From Pseudonocardia sp. DSM 110487 (GTDB lineage: Bacteria; Actinomycetota; Actinomycetes; Mycobacteriales; Pseudonocardiaceae): a DNA stretch of 64,000 nucleotides. Below are positions 49,740 to 57,813 of the stretch, in pieces. A model generated the notes under the pieces. It did not search any database. It was given only the letters and a program-made list of their open reading frames with translations, and was not told the origin of the DNA. The DNA is taken from contig NZ_CP080521.1 of the NCBI RefSeq assembly GCF_019468565.1, positions 6,882,001 through 6,946,000 on the forward strand, in the 5' to 3' direction. Position 1 is the first letter of the stretch, and each line of letters begins with the position of its first letter. The position numbers and the translations under genes were made by a program.

Positions 49740-50425
49740 GACGTGAACGCGTCCTTCATCGTGGAACGGCGCACGGCGAGCTGGGCCGGGTCGAACTCAG
49801 GTGAGCGGACCCAGCCGATGTACTCCTGCTCGGCGGCGATCACCCGGTCGGCCGCCGCAGGCAGCTCGGCCGCGATCTCGGCCGGGATCAGCAGCACGCC
49901 GTGCTTGTCGGCGTGCAGCAGGTCGCCGGGTGCGACGGTGAGCCCGCCGACCGTCACCGGCGCGCCGACGCCCTCGACCCGCGCGTATCCGTGGGAGACG
50001 GTCACGGCGGGGGCGAAGAAGTGGAAGCCGATGGCGCGCGCCTCATCGAGGTCGCGGACCGACCCGTCGGTGACGGTGCCCAGGCACCCGAGCGCCGTGA
50101 ACGTGGTGGCCATGACCTCACCCCACAGGGCGCCGTGGGCCGGTGGGTCGTCGAGGTCCTGCACCACCACGATCCGCGGCCCCGGCACCGTCTGCACGTG
50201 GGTGGTGAGGGGCTCCGGATCGCGCGCGCCGCGACCCCGGGCGCGCATCGTCGCCGTGGCGGCGTAGCCGACCATGACGCCGAGGTCCGGGAAGAGGCAG
50301 CGCACCTCGTGGCCCATGTAGCCGTCGTCGCGCGGGCGCACCTCGAAGAGCTCGATCGCGTTGGCAAGGGTCGGGGAGTCGTAGCGCTTCAGCGCTTCCA
50401 GTACGGACGGTTCGAGCGCGCTCAC
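49736..50425 (-). CDS. RraA-family protein
   Basis: A 229-residue protein of the RraA/4-hydroxy-4-methyl-2-oxoglutarate aldolase family. The signature GYAATATMRARGRGARD and the metal/pyruvate-site ALWGEVMATTFTALGCLGTVTDGSVRDLDEAR are present. RraA-like genes in sugar-acid operons probably act as aldolases or oxaloacetate decarboxylases rather than as RNase inhibitors. The GTG at 50425 is seven bases after GAGGAGG; a TTG at 50428 is the alternative. It is the first gene of the operon and is divergent from GntR. Confidence 0.9.
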   Translation of the reverse strand: MSALEPSVLEALKRYDSPTLANAIELFEVRPRDDGYMGHEVRCLFPDLGVMVGYAATATMRARGRGARDPEPLTTHVQTVPGPRIVVVQDLDDPPAHGALWGEVMATTFTALGCLGTVTDGSVRDLDEARAIGFHFFAPAVTVSHGYARVEGVGAPVTVGGLTVAPGDLLHADKHGVLLIPAEIAAELPAAADRVIAAEQEYIGWVRSPEFDPAQLAVRRSTMKDAFTS

Positions 50426-50469
50426 CAATGAGCCTCCTCGTTTCTGCTTCGTCGCTCGCCGAAGCTAAC

Positions 50470-50486
50470 ATCTGGCCAGACCAGAT
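50470..50486. promoter_or_regulatory. GntR operator candidate
   Basis: ATCTGG-ccaga-CCAGAT is a perfect six-base inverted repeat with a five-base centre in the 70-base divergent gap, overlapping a TAACAT -10-like box (50466-50471) of the GntR gene. Spacing fits FadR-type GntR operators. Confidence 0.6.
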
Positions 50487-50495
50487 TGGAAGACC

Positions 50496-51167
50496 ATGAA
50501 CCTCGTCGCGGAGCTCGTCCCGTTCCTGCTGTCCCGCGGCTACGCGCCGAACGAACGCGCGCCGTCCGAGCGCGAGCTCGCGGAGCGGTTCGGGGCGAGC
50601 CGCACCCAGGTCCGCGAGGCGCTGTCGGTGCTGGAGACGCTGCGCCTGATCGAGCGCAGGCCCAAGTCGGGCGTCTACATGACGGTCGAGTCGGCCAGCA
50701 TCGAGGCCCTGCGGCTGTTCGCCGAGATCGGTGTTCCGCTGCCCGGCGACGAGGGCGGCCAGGCCGCCGAGGTCCGCCGCATCCAGGAGCTGGAGGCCGC
50801 GCGCCTCGCCTGCCGCCGCCACCGCGACGAGGACATCTCGCATCTCCGCCGCTGCCTCGACGACTGGGTGGGCGCCATCGGCGAGGCCGCCCGTATCGCC
50901 GAGCTGGACCGCGTCTTCCACTGCGGGATCGTGCGGGCCACGCAGAACACGGTGCTGCTGCGCCTGGTCAACGTCTTCTACCTGATGACGCAGCAGGGGC
51001 GGGCGGTCTACTTCGGCAACCCCGCGCGCCAGCAGCAGTCGCTGCGCGAGCACCGGGAGATCCTCGACGCCATCGTCGCCCGCGACGAAGAGCGCGCCGT
51101 CCGGCTGCTCGACGCGCACATGTCCGGGGCCGACAGCTACTGGCAGGACCTCGTGGCGCGGGTGTGA
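50496..51167 (+). CDS. GntR-family (FadR/FCD type) regulator
   Basis: A 223-residue repressor. Residues 1-70 are the winged helix-turn-helix (PSERELAERFGASRTQVREALSVLETLRLIERRPKSGVYM), and residues 85-220 the all-helical FCD effector domain (ELEAARLACRRHRDEDI, DRVFHCGIVRATQN, HREILDAIVARDEERAVRLLDAHM) with metal-binding His and Asp residues. Such regulators sense sugar acids or other carboxylates. It is divergent from the sugar-acid operon, its likely target. Its stop codon lies inside a 65-bp palindrome. Confidence 0.93.
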   Translation: MNLVAELVPFLLSRGYAPNERAPSERELAERFGASRTQVREALSVLETLRLIERRPKSGVYMTVESASIEALRLFAEIGVPLPGDEGGQAAEVRRIQELEAARLACRRHRDEDISHLRRCLDDWVGAIGEAARIAELDRVFHCGIVRATQNTVLLRLVNVFYLMTQQGRAVYFGNPARQQQSLREHREILDAIVARDEERAVRLLDAHMSGADSYWQDLVARV

Positions 51168-51228
51168 TCAGCGGATGGGCGCGTTTCCCGACGCCTGGCG
51201 TCGGGAAATGCGCCCATCCGGCGATCAC
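51164..51228. repeat. 65-bp palindrome with TGATCA end, copy 3a
   Basis: A near-perfect palindrome: GTGATC...TTTCCCGACGC pairs with GCGTCGGGAAA...GATCAC with about three mismatches over 31 bases. Its start overlaps the GntR stop (TGA, 51165-51167). The same element recurs at 52169-52233 on the other side of the AbiEi/DUF559 gene. Confidence 0.85.
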
Positions 51229-51287
51229 ACCACTCGATTTGCCGAAACGGCCACGAATCGTGCACTCGGCGGGCGATCCTTCGCGTC

Positions 51288-52172
51288 ATGGTCGCCAACC
51301 GGGCCCTCCTTGCTGTGCTCGCCCGCCAGGACGGCCTGATCACCGCGGTCCAGGCCGCCGATTGCGGCCTGGCGGAGCGGGCGCTGCAACGGCGGGTCCA
51401 GGACGAGGGCTGGCGGCGGGTTGCGCCGAGGGTCTTCCTCGCTGCTGGGCACCGCGTCACCGACCGCGCCCGGGTCCGCGCCGCCGGGTTGTGGGCCGGA
51501 GACCGCGGAGTGATCTCGGGGTCGGCCGCGGCCTGGTGGCACGGGATGCCTGCCGTCGTCCCCGCCTGGATCGAGGTGACCGTGCCGCGCCGCCGCGGAC
51601 TGCGCGGCTACCCCGGCGTCCGAGTCCGCCGCCGTGATCTGTCCGCCGCCGATACCGTTCTCGGCAGTGGCATTTGGTGCACGGCCGCTCCGCTCACGGC
51701 GCTGGAGACCGCGGTCGCGCTGCCCGACGGCTCGGCGTTCCTCGACCGCGCCCTGCAGAAGCACGTCCGGTTCGAGGCTCTGTACCAGGCGTACTGCCGA
51801 AATTTGGGTGGCCGTGGCGGTGCAAGTGTCACCGCCCTTTTGATCGGGGCGGCGGATCGCGCCGATTTCGCCGCCGAGCGTCTCCTGATCTCGCTCATGC
51901 GCGACTCGGGGCTCAGCGGCTGGGAGTCTGGCCGGCCGTTCGAGCGCTGGACCATCGATATCGCGTTCCCCGAAGCGAAGCTCGCCATCGAGGTCGACGG
52001 CTGGGCCTGGCATGTGGATGTCGACCGGTTCCGGACCGATCGCCAGAAGGGGAACGCGCTCGTCCGCGCGGGGTGGCAGGTGCTGCGCTTCACCTGGCAT
52101 GACCTCACCAACCGGCCGGCCCACGTCATCGCCGAGATCCGCGCCGCCCTGCTCGCCGCCGCAACGGCCTGA
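51288..52172 (+). CDS. AbiEi-type antitoxin-like protein with C-terminal DUF559 nuclease-like domain
   Basis: A 294-residue protein. Residues 1-75 resemble the AbiEi N-terminal winged helix (LLAVLARQDGLITAVQAADCGLAERALQRRVQDEGWRRVAPRVFLA), and the last 100 residues are DUF559, a PD-(D/E)XK-like Vsr-type fold (WTIDIAFPEAKLAIEVDGWAWHVDVDRFRTDRQKGNALVRAGWQVLRFTWHDL). Asp in IDIAFP and Glu-Asp in IEVDG are the candidate metal ligands. This architecture is common in actinobacteria; whether it acts as an antitoxin, a nuclease or a repair enzyme is unknown. No partner toxin is adjacent. It is enclosed by two copies of a palindrome, and its stop codon lies in the second. Confidence 0.85.
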   Translation: MVANRALLAVLARQDGLITAVQAADCGLAERALQRRVQDEGWRRVAPRVFLAAGHRVTDRARVRAAGLWAGDRGVISGSAAAWWHGMPAVVPAWIEVTVPRRRGLRGYPGVRVRRRDLSAADTVLGSGIWCTAAPLTALETAVALPDGSAFLDRALQKHVRFEALYQAYCRNLGGRGGASVTALLIGAADRADFAAERLLISLMRDSGLSGWESGRPFERWTIDIAFPEAKLAIEVDGWAWHVDVDRFRTDRQKGNALVRAGWQVLRFTWHDLTNRPAHVIAEIRAALLAAATA

Positions 52173-52233
52173 TCATCGGATGGGCGCGTTTCCCGACGTG
52201 CCGCGTCGGGAAACGCGCCCGTCCGGCGATCAC
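52169..52233. repeat. 65-bp palindrome with TGATCA end, copy 3b
   Basis: Nearly the same sequence as the element at 51164, in the same direction. Its start overlaps the stop codon (TGA, 52170-52172) of the DUF559 gene, as copy 3a overlaps the GntR stop. Arms again pair over most of their length (TTTCCCGACG with CGTCGGGAAA). Confidence 0.85.
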
Positions 52234-52266
52234 CAGTCGGCGAGGATCTCCTATAGCAGGCGGCGC

Positions 52267-52653
52267 TCAGTCGACGATCACGTGGCGCATGCCCTTCTCG
52301 ACGGACGCCAGCAAGTCAGCGCGCGAGAGCGTGCGCGGACCGCACTCGCACGACGCCGGCATGCTGTCGTCGGCCATCAGGTCGCCGCTGGTGTCGAGCA
52401 GGTCGTGGTGACCACGGCCGCAACTGCTGCCGGCGTGCCCGGCGTCCACGCGGTCGCGGCTACCGTGCCCGCGCGGCCCGACCGTCGCGGAGTACACCAG
52501 CTCACCGTCGGCCTCGTAGACGGCGGCCACGTGATGGCTGCGCCGGCAGCGGACGTCCAGCCGCCGGTGGGCTCCCAGCGGACCGTCGATAGCGATGAGG
52601 GCAGCCTGCGCCGCCGCGCGGCGGTCGGCTGCCGAGGCGAAGCGACGTGCCAT
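52267..52653 (-). CDS. Hypothetical protein with a CxC motif
   Basis: A 128-residue protein without a family I recognise. The N-terminal third is Arg/Ala-rich, a central block (RLDVRCRRSHHVAAVYEADGELVYSA) suggests a small beta domain with Cys and paired His, and the C-terminal part contains CECGPRTLSRADLLASVEKGMRHVIVD. The Cys and His spacing would allow a zinc site. The ATG at 52653 has GGAGG four bases upstream. It is divergent from the CBS gene. Confidence 0.7.
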   Translation of the reverse strand: MARRFASAADRRAAAQAALIAIDGPLGAHRRLDVRCRRSHHVAAVYEADGELVYSATVGPRGHGSRDRVDAGHAGSSCGRGHHDLLDTSGDLMADDSMPASCECGPRTLSRADLLASVEKGMRHVIVD

Positions 52654-52779
52654 GACGCCTCCACGGCCATGTCGACTGTGAGACGGCGATTGTCCGCCCT
52701 TCCGGCTCGCTACGACAGATGCGATTCCTCCGTATGGCGCATGGCGCCGCGGCACGGGCGACCTACCGTTTTTCAGGGT

Positions 52780-52803
52780 CTCCCACCACCACCACCATGG
52801 GAG
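52780..52803 (+). promoter_or_regulatory. Hairpin occluding the CBS-gene ribosome site
   Basis: CTCCCA (52780-52785) pairs with TGGGAG (52798-52803) around a loop of CCA repeats. The right arm is the Shine-Dalgarno region of the CBS gene, so the stem would hide it. This may be a translational switch or chance in a GC-rich leader. Confidence 0.35.
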
Positions 52804-52809
52804 GTAGCG

Positions 52810-53466
52810 ATGGGCATCCTCGACAAGGCCAAGGCCACGGCAGAGCGAGTGCGGGGGCAGGCCGCCCACGGGCTCGAGGCGGGCCGCACCCGGTTCGACG
52901 AGGCGCAGCTGCGGCGGCAGCACGCTCGGCTCCTGCAGAACCTGGGCGCGGCCTACCACGCCGAGCAGCACGGCAAGGGCGACCACGACGCCACCGAGCG
53001 GGCGCTCGCCGACCTCGACGCGCACATTCAGGCGACTGCCGAATCTGCGCGCCAGGCGCGCGACATCATGCACCCGGGCGCGGAGTGCATCGACGAGAAC
53101 GAGAGCCTCGCGACCGCGGCGCGGAAGATGCGCGAACTCGGGGTCGGGTCACTGCCGATCTGCGGCGCCGACGACCGGCTGCACGGCATCCTCACCGACC
53201 GCGACATCGTGACGCGGTGCATCGCAGAGGGCCGCGACCCGGCAGCGACCAAGGCAGGCGAGCTCGCCCAGGGCACGCTGTTCTGGGTCGACGCCACCGC
53301 GTCCATCGACGAGGCACTGCGGCAGATGGAGGACCATCAGGTCAAGCGGCTCCCGGTCATCGAGAACCACCGGTTGGTCGGGTTGATCAGCGAGGCGGAC
53401 CTCGCCCGTAACCTCTCGGAGCATCGGCTCGCCGAGTTCGTCGAGAAGGTCTACGGCACCCGCTGA
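52810..53466 (+). CDS. CBS-domain pair protein
   Basis: A 218-residue protein with an N-terminal helical segment (residues 1-75, AKATAERVRGQAAHGLEAGRTRFDEAQLRRQHARLLQNLG) and two CBS domains at about 80-140 and 148-205 (DIMHPGAECIDENESLATAARKMRELGVGSLPICGADDRLHGILTDRDIVTRCI; HQVKRLPVIENHRLVGLISEADLARNL). CBS pairs bind adenosine nucleotides, NAD or similar ligands. Comparable proteins are seen in actinobacterial dormancy regulons, but no target is known here. The ATG has GGGAGG six bases upstream. Confidence 0.92.
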   Translation: MGILDKAKATAERVRGQAAHGLEAGRTRFDEAQLRRQHARLLQNLGAAYHAEQHGKGDHDATERALADLDAHIQATAESARQARDIMHPGAECIDENESLATAARKMRELGVGSLPICGADDRLHGILTDRDIVTRCIAEGRDPAATKAGELAQGTLFWVDATASIDEALRQMEDHQVKRLPVIENHRLVGLISEADLARNLSEHRLAEFVEKVYGTR

Positions 53467-53489
53467 CCCGACTCCGCGCGTCGACGTCG

Positions 53490-53517
53490 GGTGAGCGCGC
53501 TTCGGCGAGCACTCACC
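53490..53517. terminator. Two-way terminator between the CBS gene and nicD
   Basis: GGTGAG (53490-53495) and CTCACC (53512-53517) form a perfect outer stem; the inner part closes on a TTCG tetraloop. It lies between convergent genes and includes the nicD stop, so it should terminate both transcripts. Confidence 0.6.
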
Positions 53518-54334
53518 AGTTGCCGAGGACCTCGCGCAGCAGGCGGCGCGCTGCCTCCGGCTGGTCCCAGAACACCATGTGCCCGGCACCTGCCACCTCG
53601 ACCAGCTGCGCCGCCGGGTTCGTGGCCGCCGCCTCCGCCGCACCGGCCGCGGTGACGACCGGGCTCTCCCCGCCGTACAGGAGCACGGTCGGGCCCGGGA
53701 CGTGCGGCCAGGTCGTGAAGAAATCCTCGCTCTCGAACCCGGCGTGTGTGGCGGCGATCGCGTCGGTGTCACAGCTGGAGAGCCAGCGCGCCCGCAGCTC
53801 CTGCTCCCGGCGCGGCCAGCGCGGCCACGACCGGGCCACCTCGTCGGCATCGGTGCCCCGCTGCGCCTCCTCCAGCTGGTCGAGGAACGCATCGAGAGTG
53901 GTCGGGTACGGGCCGCGCCCCGGGCCGCTCATCGGCGGGTCGACCAGCACTGTTCCCCGCAGCGGCACACCGCGAGCCGCGACGACCGCGGCGATCCGGG
54001 CGCCCATCGAGTGCCCCAGCAGGAGCGGCCGGTCCAGCCCGTCGAGCACGGCGACGGTGTCGTCGGCATAGTCATCGAGGGTGTAGGACTTCCCGGAATC
54101 CGAGAGCCCGCGGCCACGGACGTCCACCACGATCGGCCGGACGAGGTCGGTGAGCTCCCGCGCCACGAAGTCCATGGTGATCGCGGGGCTGGTGATCCCC
54201 GGCAGCACGACGAGCGGGACGCCGTCGCCGTCATAGTCGAGGACGTGCAGCGCCACGTCGCCGGAGCGGACCCAGCGCGATCGCGCGGGCACGTCGGCGA
54301 GGTCCGCGAGCGCCGACTGAAGCACCGCCCTCAT
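53513..54334 (-). CDS. nicD: N-formylmaleamate deformylase
   Basis: Hydrolyses N-formylmaleamate to maleamate and formate in nicotinate breakdown. A 273-residue alpha/beta hydrolase with nucleophile Ser109 in LGHSMGARIAA, acid Asp near 132 in LVDPPMSGPGR and His252 in GAGHMVFWD. The blocks LPGITSPAITMDFVARELTD, DVRGRGLSDSG and VDPPMSGPGRGPYP closely follow Pseudomonas NicD. The ATG overlaps the nicF stop by four bases. It is the last gene of the leftward nicotinate operon. Confidence 0.9.
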   Translation of the reverse strand: MRAVLQSALADLADVPARSRWVRSGDVALHVLDYDGDGVPLVVLPGITSPAITMDFVARELTDLVRPIVVDVRGRGLSDSGKSYTLDDYADDTVAVLDGLDRPLLLGHSMGARIAAVVAARGVPLRGTVLVDPPMSGPGRGPYPTTLDAFLDQLEEAQRGTDADEVARSWPRWPRREQELRARWLSSCDTDAIAATHAGFESEDFFTTWPHVPGPTVLLYGGESPVVTAAGAAEAAATNPAAQLVEVAGAGHMVFWDQPEAARRLLREVLGNW

Positions 54335-54969
54335 CGCGCCACCCCCGCCGGGACGCGCACGTAGTCCAGCGCGTCGGCCAGCTCGATCACGTCCCCGTAC
54401 TTGGCCTGGATGTCGAACAGGTTCGCCTCGTGCGGCGCCTGCGCCCGGTCGCCCACGCATTGTCGCGGCACGAGCACGGAGAACCCGCTCTGCACGGCGT
54501 CGACGGCGCTGGCGCGGACACACCCGCTGGTGGTCGCGCCGCAGATCAGCACGGTGTCCACCCGCAGGCCGGCGAGCAGCGCCGCAAGACCCGTGCCGAA
54601 GAACGCCGATGCGCCCTTCTTCGTGATCAGGTGATCGCCCGGCTCGACCGGCAGCCGGTCGTCGATCGCCACCGCAGCGGTGCCCTCGCGCAGTGCCCGC
54701 ATGCCGGGCGCCTTCGTCAGCCAGGTGACGGCGTCGCCGTCGGCCTCGGCGGCCGTGTAGGCGATGGTCGTGAACACGACCGGCACGCCCGCCACCCGCC
54801 CGGCTTCGACCAGCTTGCCCGTCCCGGCCACCACGGCCGAGAGGTCGGCACCGGTCGGTTCGGACGGGTCGGTGAAGCCGTTGGTCAGGTCGACGACGAC
54901 GATCGCGGGCCGCTCCCCGCGCCGTACCGCTGCCCCGAAGCCGGCCCGCTCGTAGACGGCGTCGATCAT
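54331..54969 (-). CDS. nicF: Maleamate amidohydrolase (isochorismatase family)
   Basis: Hydrolyses maleamate to maleate and ammonia. A 212-residue cysteine hydrolase with the catalytic triad in place: Asp27 in IVVVDLTNGF, Lys near 117 in LITKKGASAF and Cys150 in LICGATTSGCVRASAVD. GTGLAALLAGLRVDTVLI is the family region before the Cys. The start overlaps the Fe-S subunit stop by four bases and its stop overlaps nicD by four. Context (nicD, nicX, nicE) identifies the substrate; sequence alone would allow other isochorismatase-like amides. Confidence 0.9.
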   Translation of the reverse strand: MIDAVYERAGFGAAVRRGERPAIVVVDLTNGFTDPSEPTGADLSAVVAGTGKLVEAGRVAGVPVVFTTIAYTAAEADGDAVTWLTKAPGMRALREGTAAVAIDDRLPVEPGDHLITKKGASAFFGTGLAALLAGLRVDTVLICGATTSGCVRASAVDAVQSGFSVLVPRQCVGDRAQAPHEANLFDIQAKYGDVIELADALDYVRVPAGVAR

Positions 54970-55448
54970 GCCGACCTCCTGCGGGCCGCGCACGCGTCCA
55001 CGGCCTCGACGATCGTCTGGTAGCCGGTGCACCGGCACAGGTTGGACGCCACCACCTCGCGGATCTCCTCCTTCGTCGCGTCGGGTCGCTCGGCGAGGAA
55101 GCCTTGCGCGAGCATCAGGAATCCGGGCGTGCAGAACCCGCACTGCAGCCCGTGGTGGGCGGAGAACTCCTGTTGCAGGTCCGACAGCGAGCCGTCGGGC
55201 GCGGCGAGCGACTCGACCGTGCGGATGTCGGCGTCCTCCACCTGCGCGGCGAACACCAGGCACGCCCGCACCGGCGCCCCGTCGACGAGCACCGTGCACG
55301 CACCGCAGATCCCGTGCTCGCAGCCCACGTGGGTGCCGGTGAGGCCGAGGTCGTGGCGCAGGACGTCGACGAGCGTGCGGCGCGGCTCGATCGCGAGGTC
55401 GCGCCGCTCGCCGTTGACGGTCAGCTCGACCAGCTGTATCTCAGACAC
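54966..55448 (-). CDS. Nicotinate dehydrogenase, 2Fe-2S subunit
   Basis: A 160-residue iron-sulfur subunit of a xanthine-oxidase-family molybdenum hydroxylase. The plant-type cluster is in GCEHGICGACTVLVDG with the fourth Cys in VRACLVFA, and the second cluster in CGFCTPGFLMLAQG and CRCTGYQ. It passes electrons from the molybdenum site to the FAD subunit. It overlaps the large-subunit gene by eight bases and nicF by four. Assignment to nicotinate comes from context; the subunit itself is generic. Confidence 0.92.
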   Translation of the reverse strand: MSEIQLVELTVNGERRDLAIEPRRTLVDVLRHDLGLTGTHVGCEHGICGACTVLVDGAPVRACLVFAAQVEDADIRTVESLAAPDGSLSDLQQEFSAHHGLQCGFCTPGFLMLAQGFLAERPDATKEEIREVVASNLCRCTGYQTIVEAVDACAARRRSA

Positions 55449-57813
55449 CCGTTCCCTCCAGAGCCGAATTCAGGGCCCGATGCACGGCCTCGCGCGCGAT
55501 CGGGGTGTCGTCCAGCTCCACGCCGGTGTCGCGCAGGGCGTCGTTGACGGCGTTGAGCACGGCGGCGGGCGCGCCGATCGTGCCGCCCTCCCCCGCGCCC
55601 TTGGCGCCGTTCGCGGTGAACGCGCAGGGCGTCTCGAGGTGGTGGATCGCGATGTCGGGGATCTCCGACGCGGTCGGCACCTTGTACTCCATCAGGCTCG
55701 GCGCGAGCGGCTGCCCTGCGGCGTCGTACGTGACCTGCTCGAACAACGCGCCCGCGATGCCTTGCGCGATCCCGCCGCGGCACTGCCCCTCGACGACTTG
55801 CGGGTTGATCGCCACGCCGCAGTCCTCCACGCACACGTACCGCAGGATCTCGACACCCCCTGTGCCCGGATCCAGCTCGACGACCACGCCGTGAGTGGCG
55901 TTGGAGAACGTCCCGTCGCCCGCCACGTCGAAGCTCGCGGTGGCGCTCAGCCCGGGCCCGACGCCCTTGGGCAGCAGGTGCGCCCGCAGGTAGGCGACGT
56001 CGGCCAGCTCGGCGAACGAGAGGCGCCGTGCCGGGTCGTCCCGCAACCGGATGCCGCCGGCCCCGTCCAGCTCGGTGGAGTCGACGTCGACCTCGAGGAG
56101 GTGCGCGGCGATCTCCCGCAGCTGGTCACCGAGCTTCTCCGAGGCCGCCGCGACCGCGCTCCCACCGATCGTGATCGAGCGGCTGGCGAACGAGCCGAAG
56201 CCGTAGGTGATCCGGTCGGTGTCACCCTGCACGATCTTGACCTGCGCGATGTCGAGGCCGAGCCGGTCGGCCACGATCTGGGCCATCGTCGTCTCGTGGC
56301 TCTGGCCGTGGCTCATCGTGCCGGTGGTGACCGACACGGTGCCGGAGACGTCCATCCGGATCTCCGAGATGTCGAACCCGGGCACCACCTGCATCTTCCG
56401 CTGCGCGAAGGCACCCGAGCCGTAGCCGGTGCGTTCCGAGAAGCAGGAGTAGCCGATCCCGATCACGCGGTCGGAGTCGCGCACGTCGTACCAGCCCTCG
56501 TCGCGCAGCACCCGCTCGCACAGGTCGAGGGACTCCCGGTACGAGCCCGGGTCGTAGGTGATGCGGTTGACGCCGGTGTACGGGAAGACCGTGATCACGT
56601 TGCGCCGGCGGATCTCGACCGGGTCCATTCCCAGCTCCCGGGCGGCCCGCTCCATCAACCGCTCCATCACCATCACGTACTGCGGCCGGCTCACCCCGCG
56701 GTACGGGCCGGTGGGCGCCTTGTTGGTGGTGACGGCGCGCCCGCGCACCCGGTACGCGGGCACCTTGTAGACCGACGGCATCTCGGCCGACGCCATCAGC
56801 GGCTCGATCCCGGCCGTGAACGGGTAGCAGGAGTAGGCGCCCATGTCGCAGACGACGTCGGCGTCGAGGCCGAGGATGCGGCCATCGGCGTCGAACGCGG
56901 CGCGCACGTCGTAGCGCTGCTCGCGGGCGAGGAACGCGGCGGTGAGGGCGTCGCGGCGGTCCTCGATCCACTTCACGGGGCGGCGCAGCCGCAGCGCGGC
57001 GGCCGCGGCGGCGATCTCCTCGCGCCCGACGACGCACTTCTGCCCGAACCCGCCGCCCATGTCCGGGACGATGACGCGCACCTGCTTCTCGGCCAGGCCC
57101 GCGCAGCTCGCGAGCACGGTGCGCACCTGGTGCGGGATCTGCGTGTTGGTCTGCACGAGCAGTTGCTCGTCGCGGTCGTCCCAGTGCGCGACGACGCCGC
57201 GGGTCTCCAAGGGGAGTGCGTTCTGCCGGCCCGTCTTCGTCTGGACCCGGACGACGCAGGGCGCGTCCGCGAATACGTCGTCGATGCCCTCGGTGGCGAA
57301 GAGCGAGACGTCGACGAGCGTGTTGCGCTGCGCCTCGGCGTGCACGAGCGGGGCGTCGTCGGCGAGGGCGGCGGTGTCGGTGACGACCGGCTCGAGGTCC
57401 TCGTACTCGACGACGGCGGCCTCGACCCCGTCCTCGGCGGCGTACGGGTCGCGGGCGATCACGATCGCCATGGGCTCCCCGACGAAGCGGACCTTGTCGT
57501 GGGCGAGCACCGGCATCGACGTGGCCACGAACTCGTGCGGCGGGCGGTCGAGCAGCGCGGTGATGTCGCCGAGTCGGAGGTCCGCCGCCGAGAACGCCGC
57601 GACGACGCCCGGCACGGTGCGGACGTCGTCGAGATCGACCGCGACGATCCGGCCGTGGGCCACGGTGCTGCGCACGAACTGGGCGTGCAGCATCGCGGGC
57701 AGCGCGATGTCGTCGACGAATCGGCCGCGGCCGGCCAGCAGGCGCGGATCCTCCCGCCGGGGAACCGACGCGCCCACCCAGGCGCCGTCGCGGCGGAAGC
57801 GGGGCTCGTTCAT
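55441..57813 (-). CDS. Nicotinate dehydrogenase, molybdopterin subunit
   Basis: A 790-residue molybdopterin-cytosine-dinucleotide-binding large subunit. It would hydroxylate nicotinate at C6 to 6-hydroxynicotinate. Visible blocks include GAWVGASVPRREDPRLLAGRGRF (N-terminus), the cofactor loop GGGFGQKCVVGREEI near residue 253, GPYRGVSRPQYVMVMERLM near 375 and the catalytic-Glu region FTANGAKGAGEGGTIGAPAAVL near 730. Length and order match CoxL-type subunits. The three-subunit form differs from Pseudomonas NicAB, which lacks an FAD subunit and uses a cytochrome subunit. It could instead hydroxylate a related N-heterocycle, but the cluster fits nicotinate best. Confidence 0.9.
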   Translation of the reverse strand: MNEPRFRRDGAWVGASVPRREDPRLLAGRGRFVDDIALPAMLHAQFVRSTVAHGRIVAVDLDDVRTVPGVVAAFSAADLRLGDITALLDRPPHEFVATSMPVLAHDKVRFVGEPMAIVIARDPYAAEDGVEAAVVEYEDLEPVVTDTAALADDAPLVHAEAQRNTLVDVSLFATEGIDDVFADAPCVVRVQTKTGRQNALPLETRGVVAHWDDRDEQLLVQTNTQIPHQVRTVLASCAGLAEKQVRVIVPDMGGGFGQKCVVGREEIAAAAAALRLRRPVKWIEDRRDALTAAFLAREQRYDVRAAFDADGRILGLDADVVCDMGAYSCYPFTAGIEPLMASAEMPSVYKVPAYRVRGRAVTTNKAPTGPYRGVSRPQYVMVMERLMERAARELGMDPVEIRRRNVITVFPYTGVNRITYDPGSYRESLDLCERVLRDEGWYDVRDSDRVIGIGYSCFSERTGYGSGAFAQRKMQVVPGFDISEIRMDVSGTVSVTTGTMSHGQSHETTMAQIVADRLGLDIAQVKIVQGDTDRITYGFGSFASRSITIGGSAVAAASEKLGDQLREIAAHLLEVDVDSTELDGAGGIRLRDDPARRLSFAELADVAYLRAHLLPKGVGPGLSATASFDVAGDGTFSNATHGVVVELDPGTGGVEILRYVCVEDCGVAINPQVVEGQCRGGIAQGIAGALFEQVTYDAAGQPLAPSLMEYKVPTASEIPDIAIHHLETPCAFTANGAKGAGEGGTIGAPAAVLNAVNDALRDTGVELDDTPIAREAVHRALNSALEGTGV

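Noticed and set aside
51288..52172. A complete toxin-antitoxin system around the AbiEi-like gene
   Set aside because: No AbiEii-type nucleotidyltransferase or other toxin candidate is adjacent; only palindromes and unrelated genes flank it.
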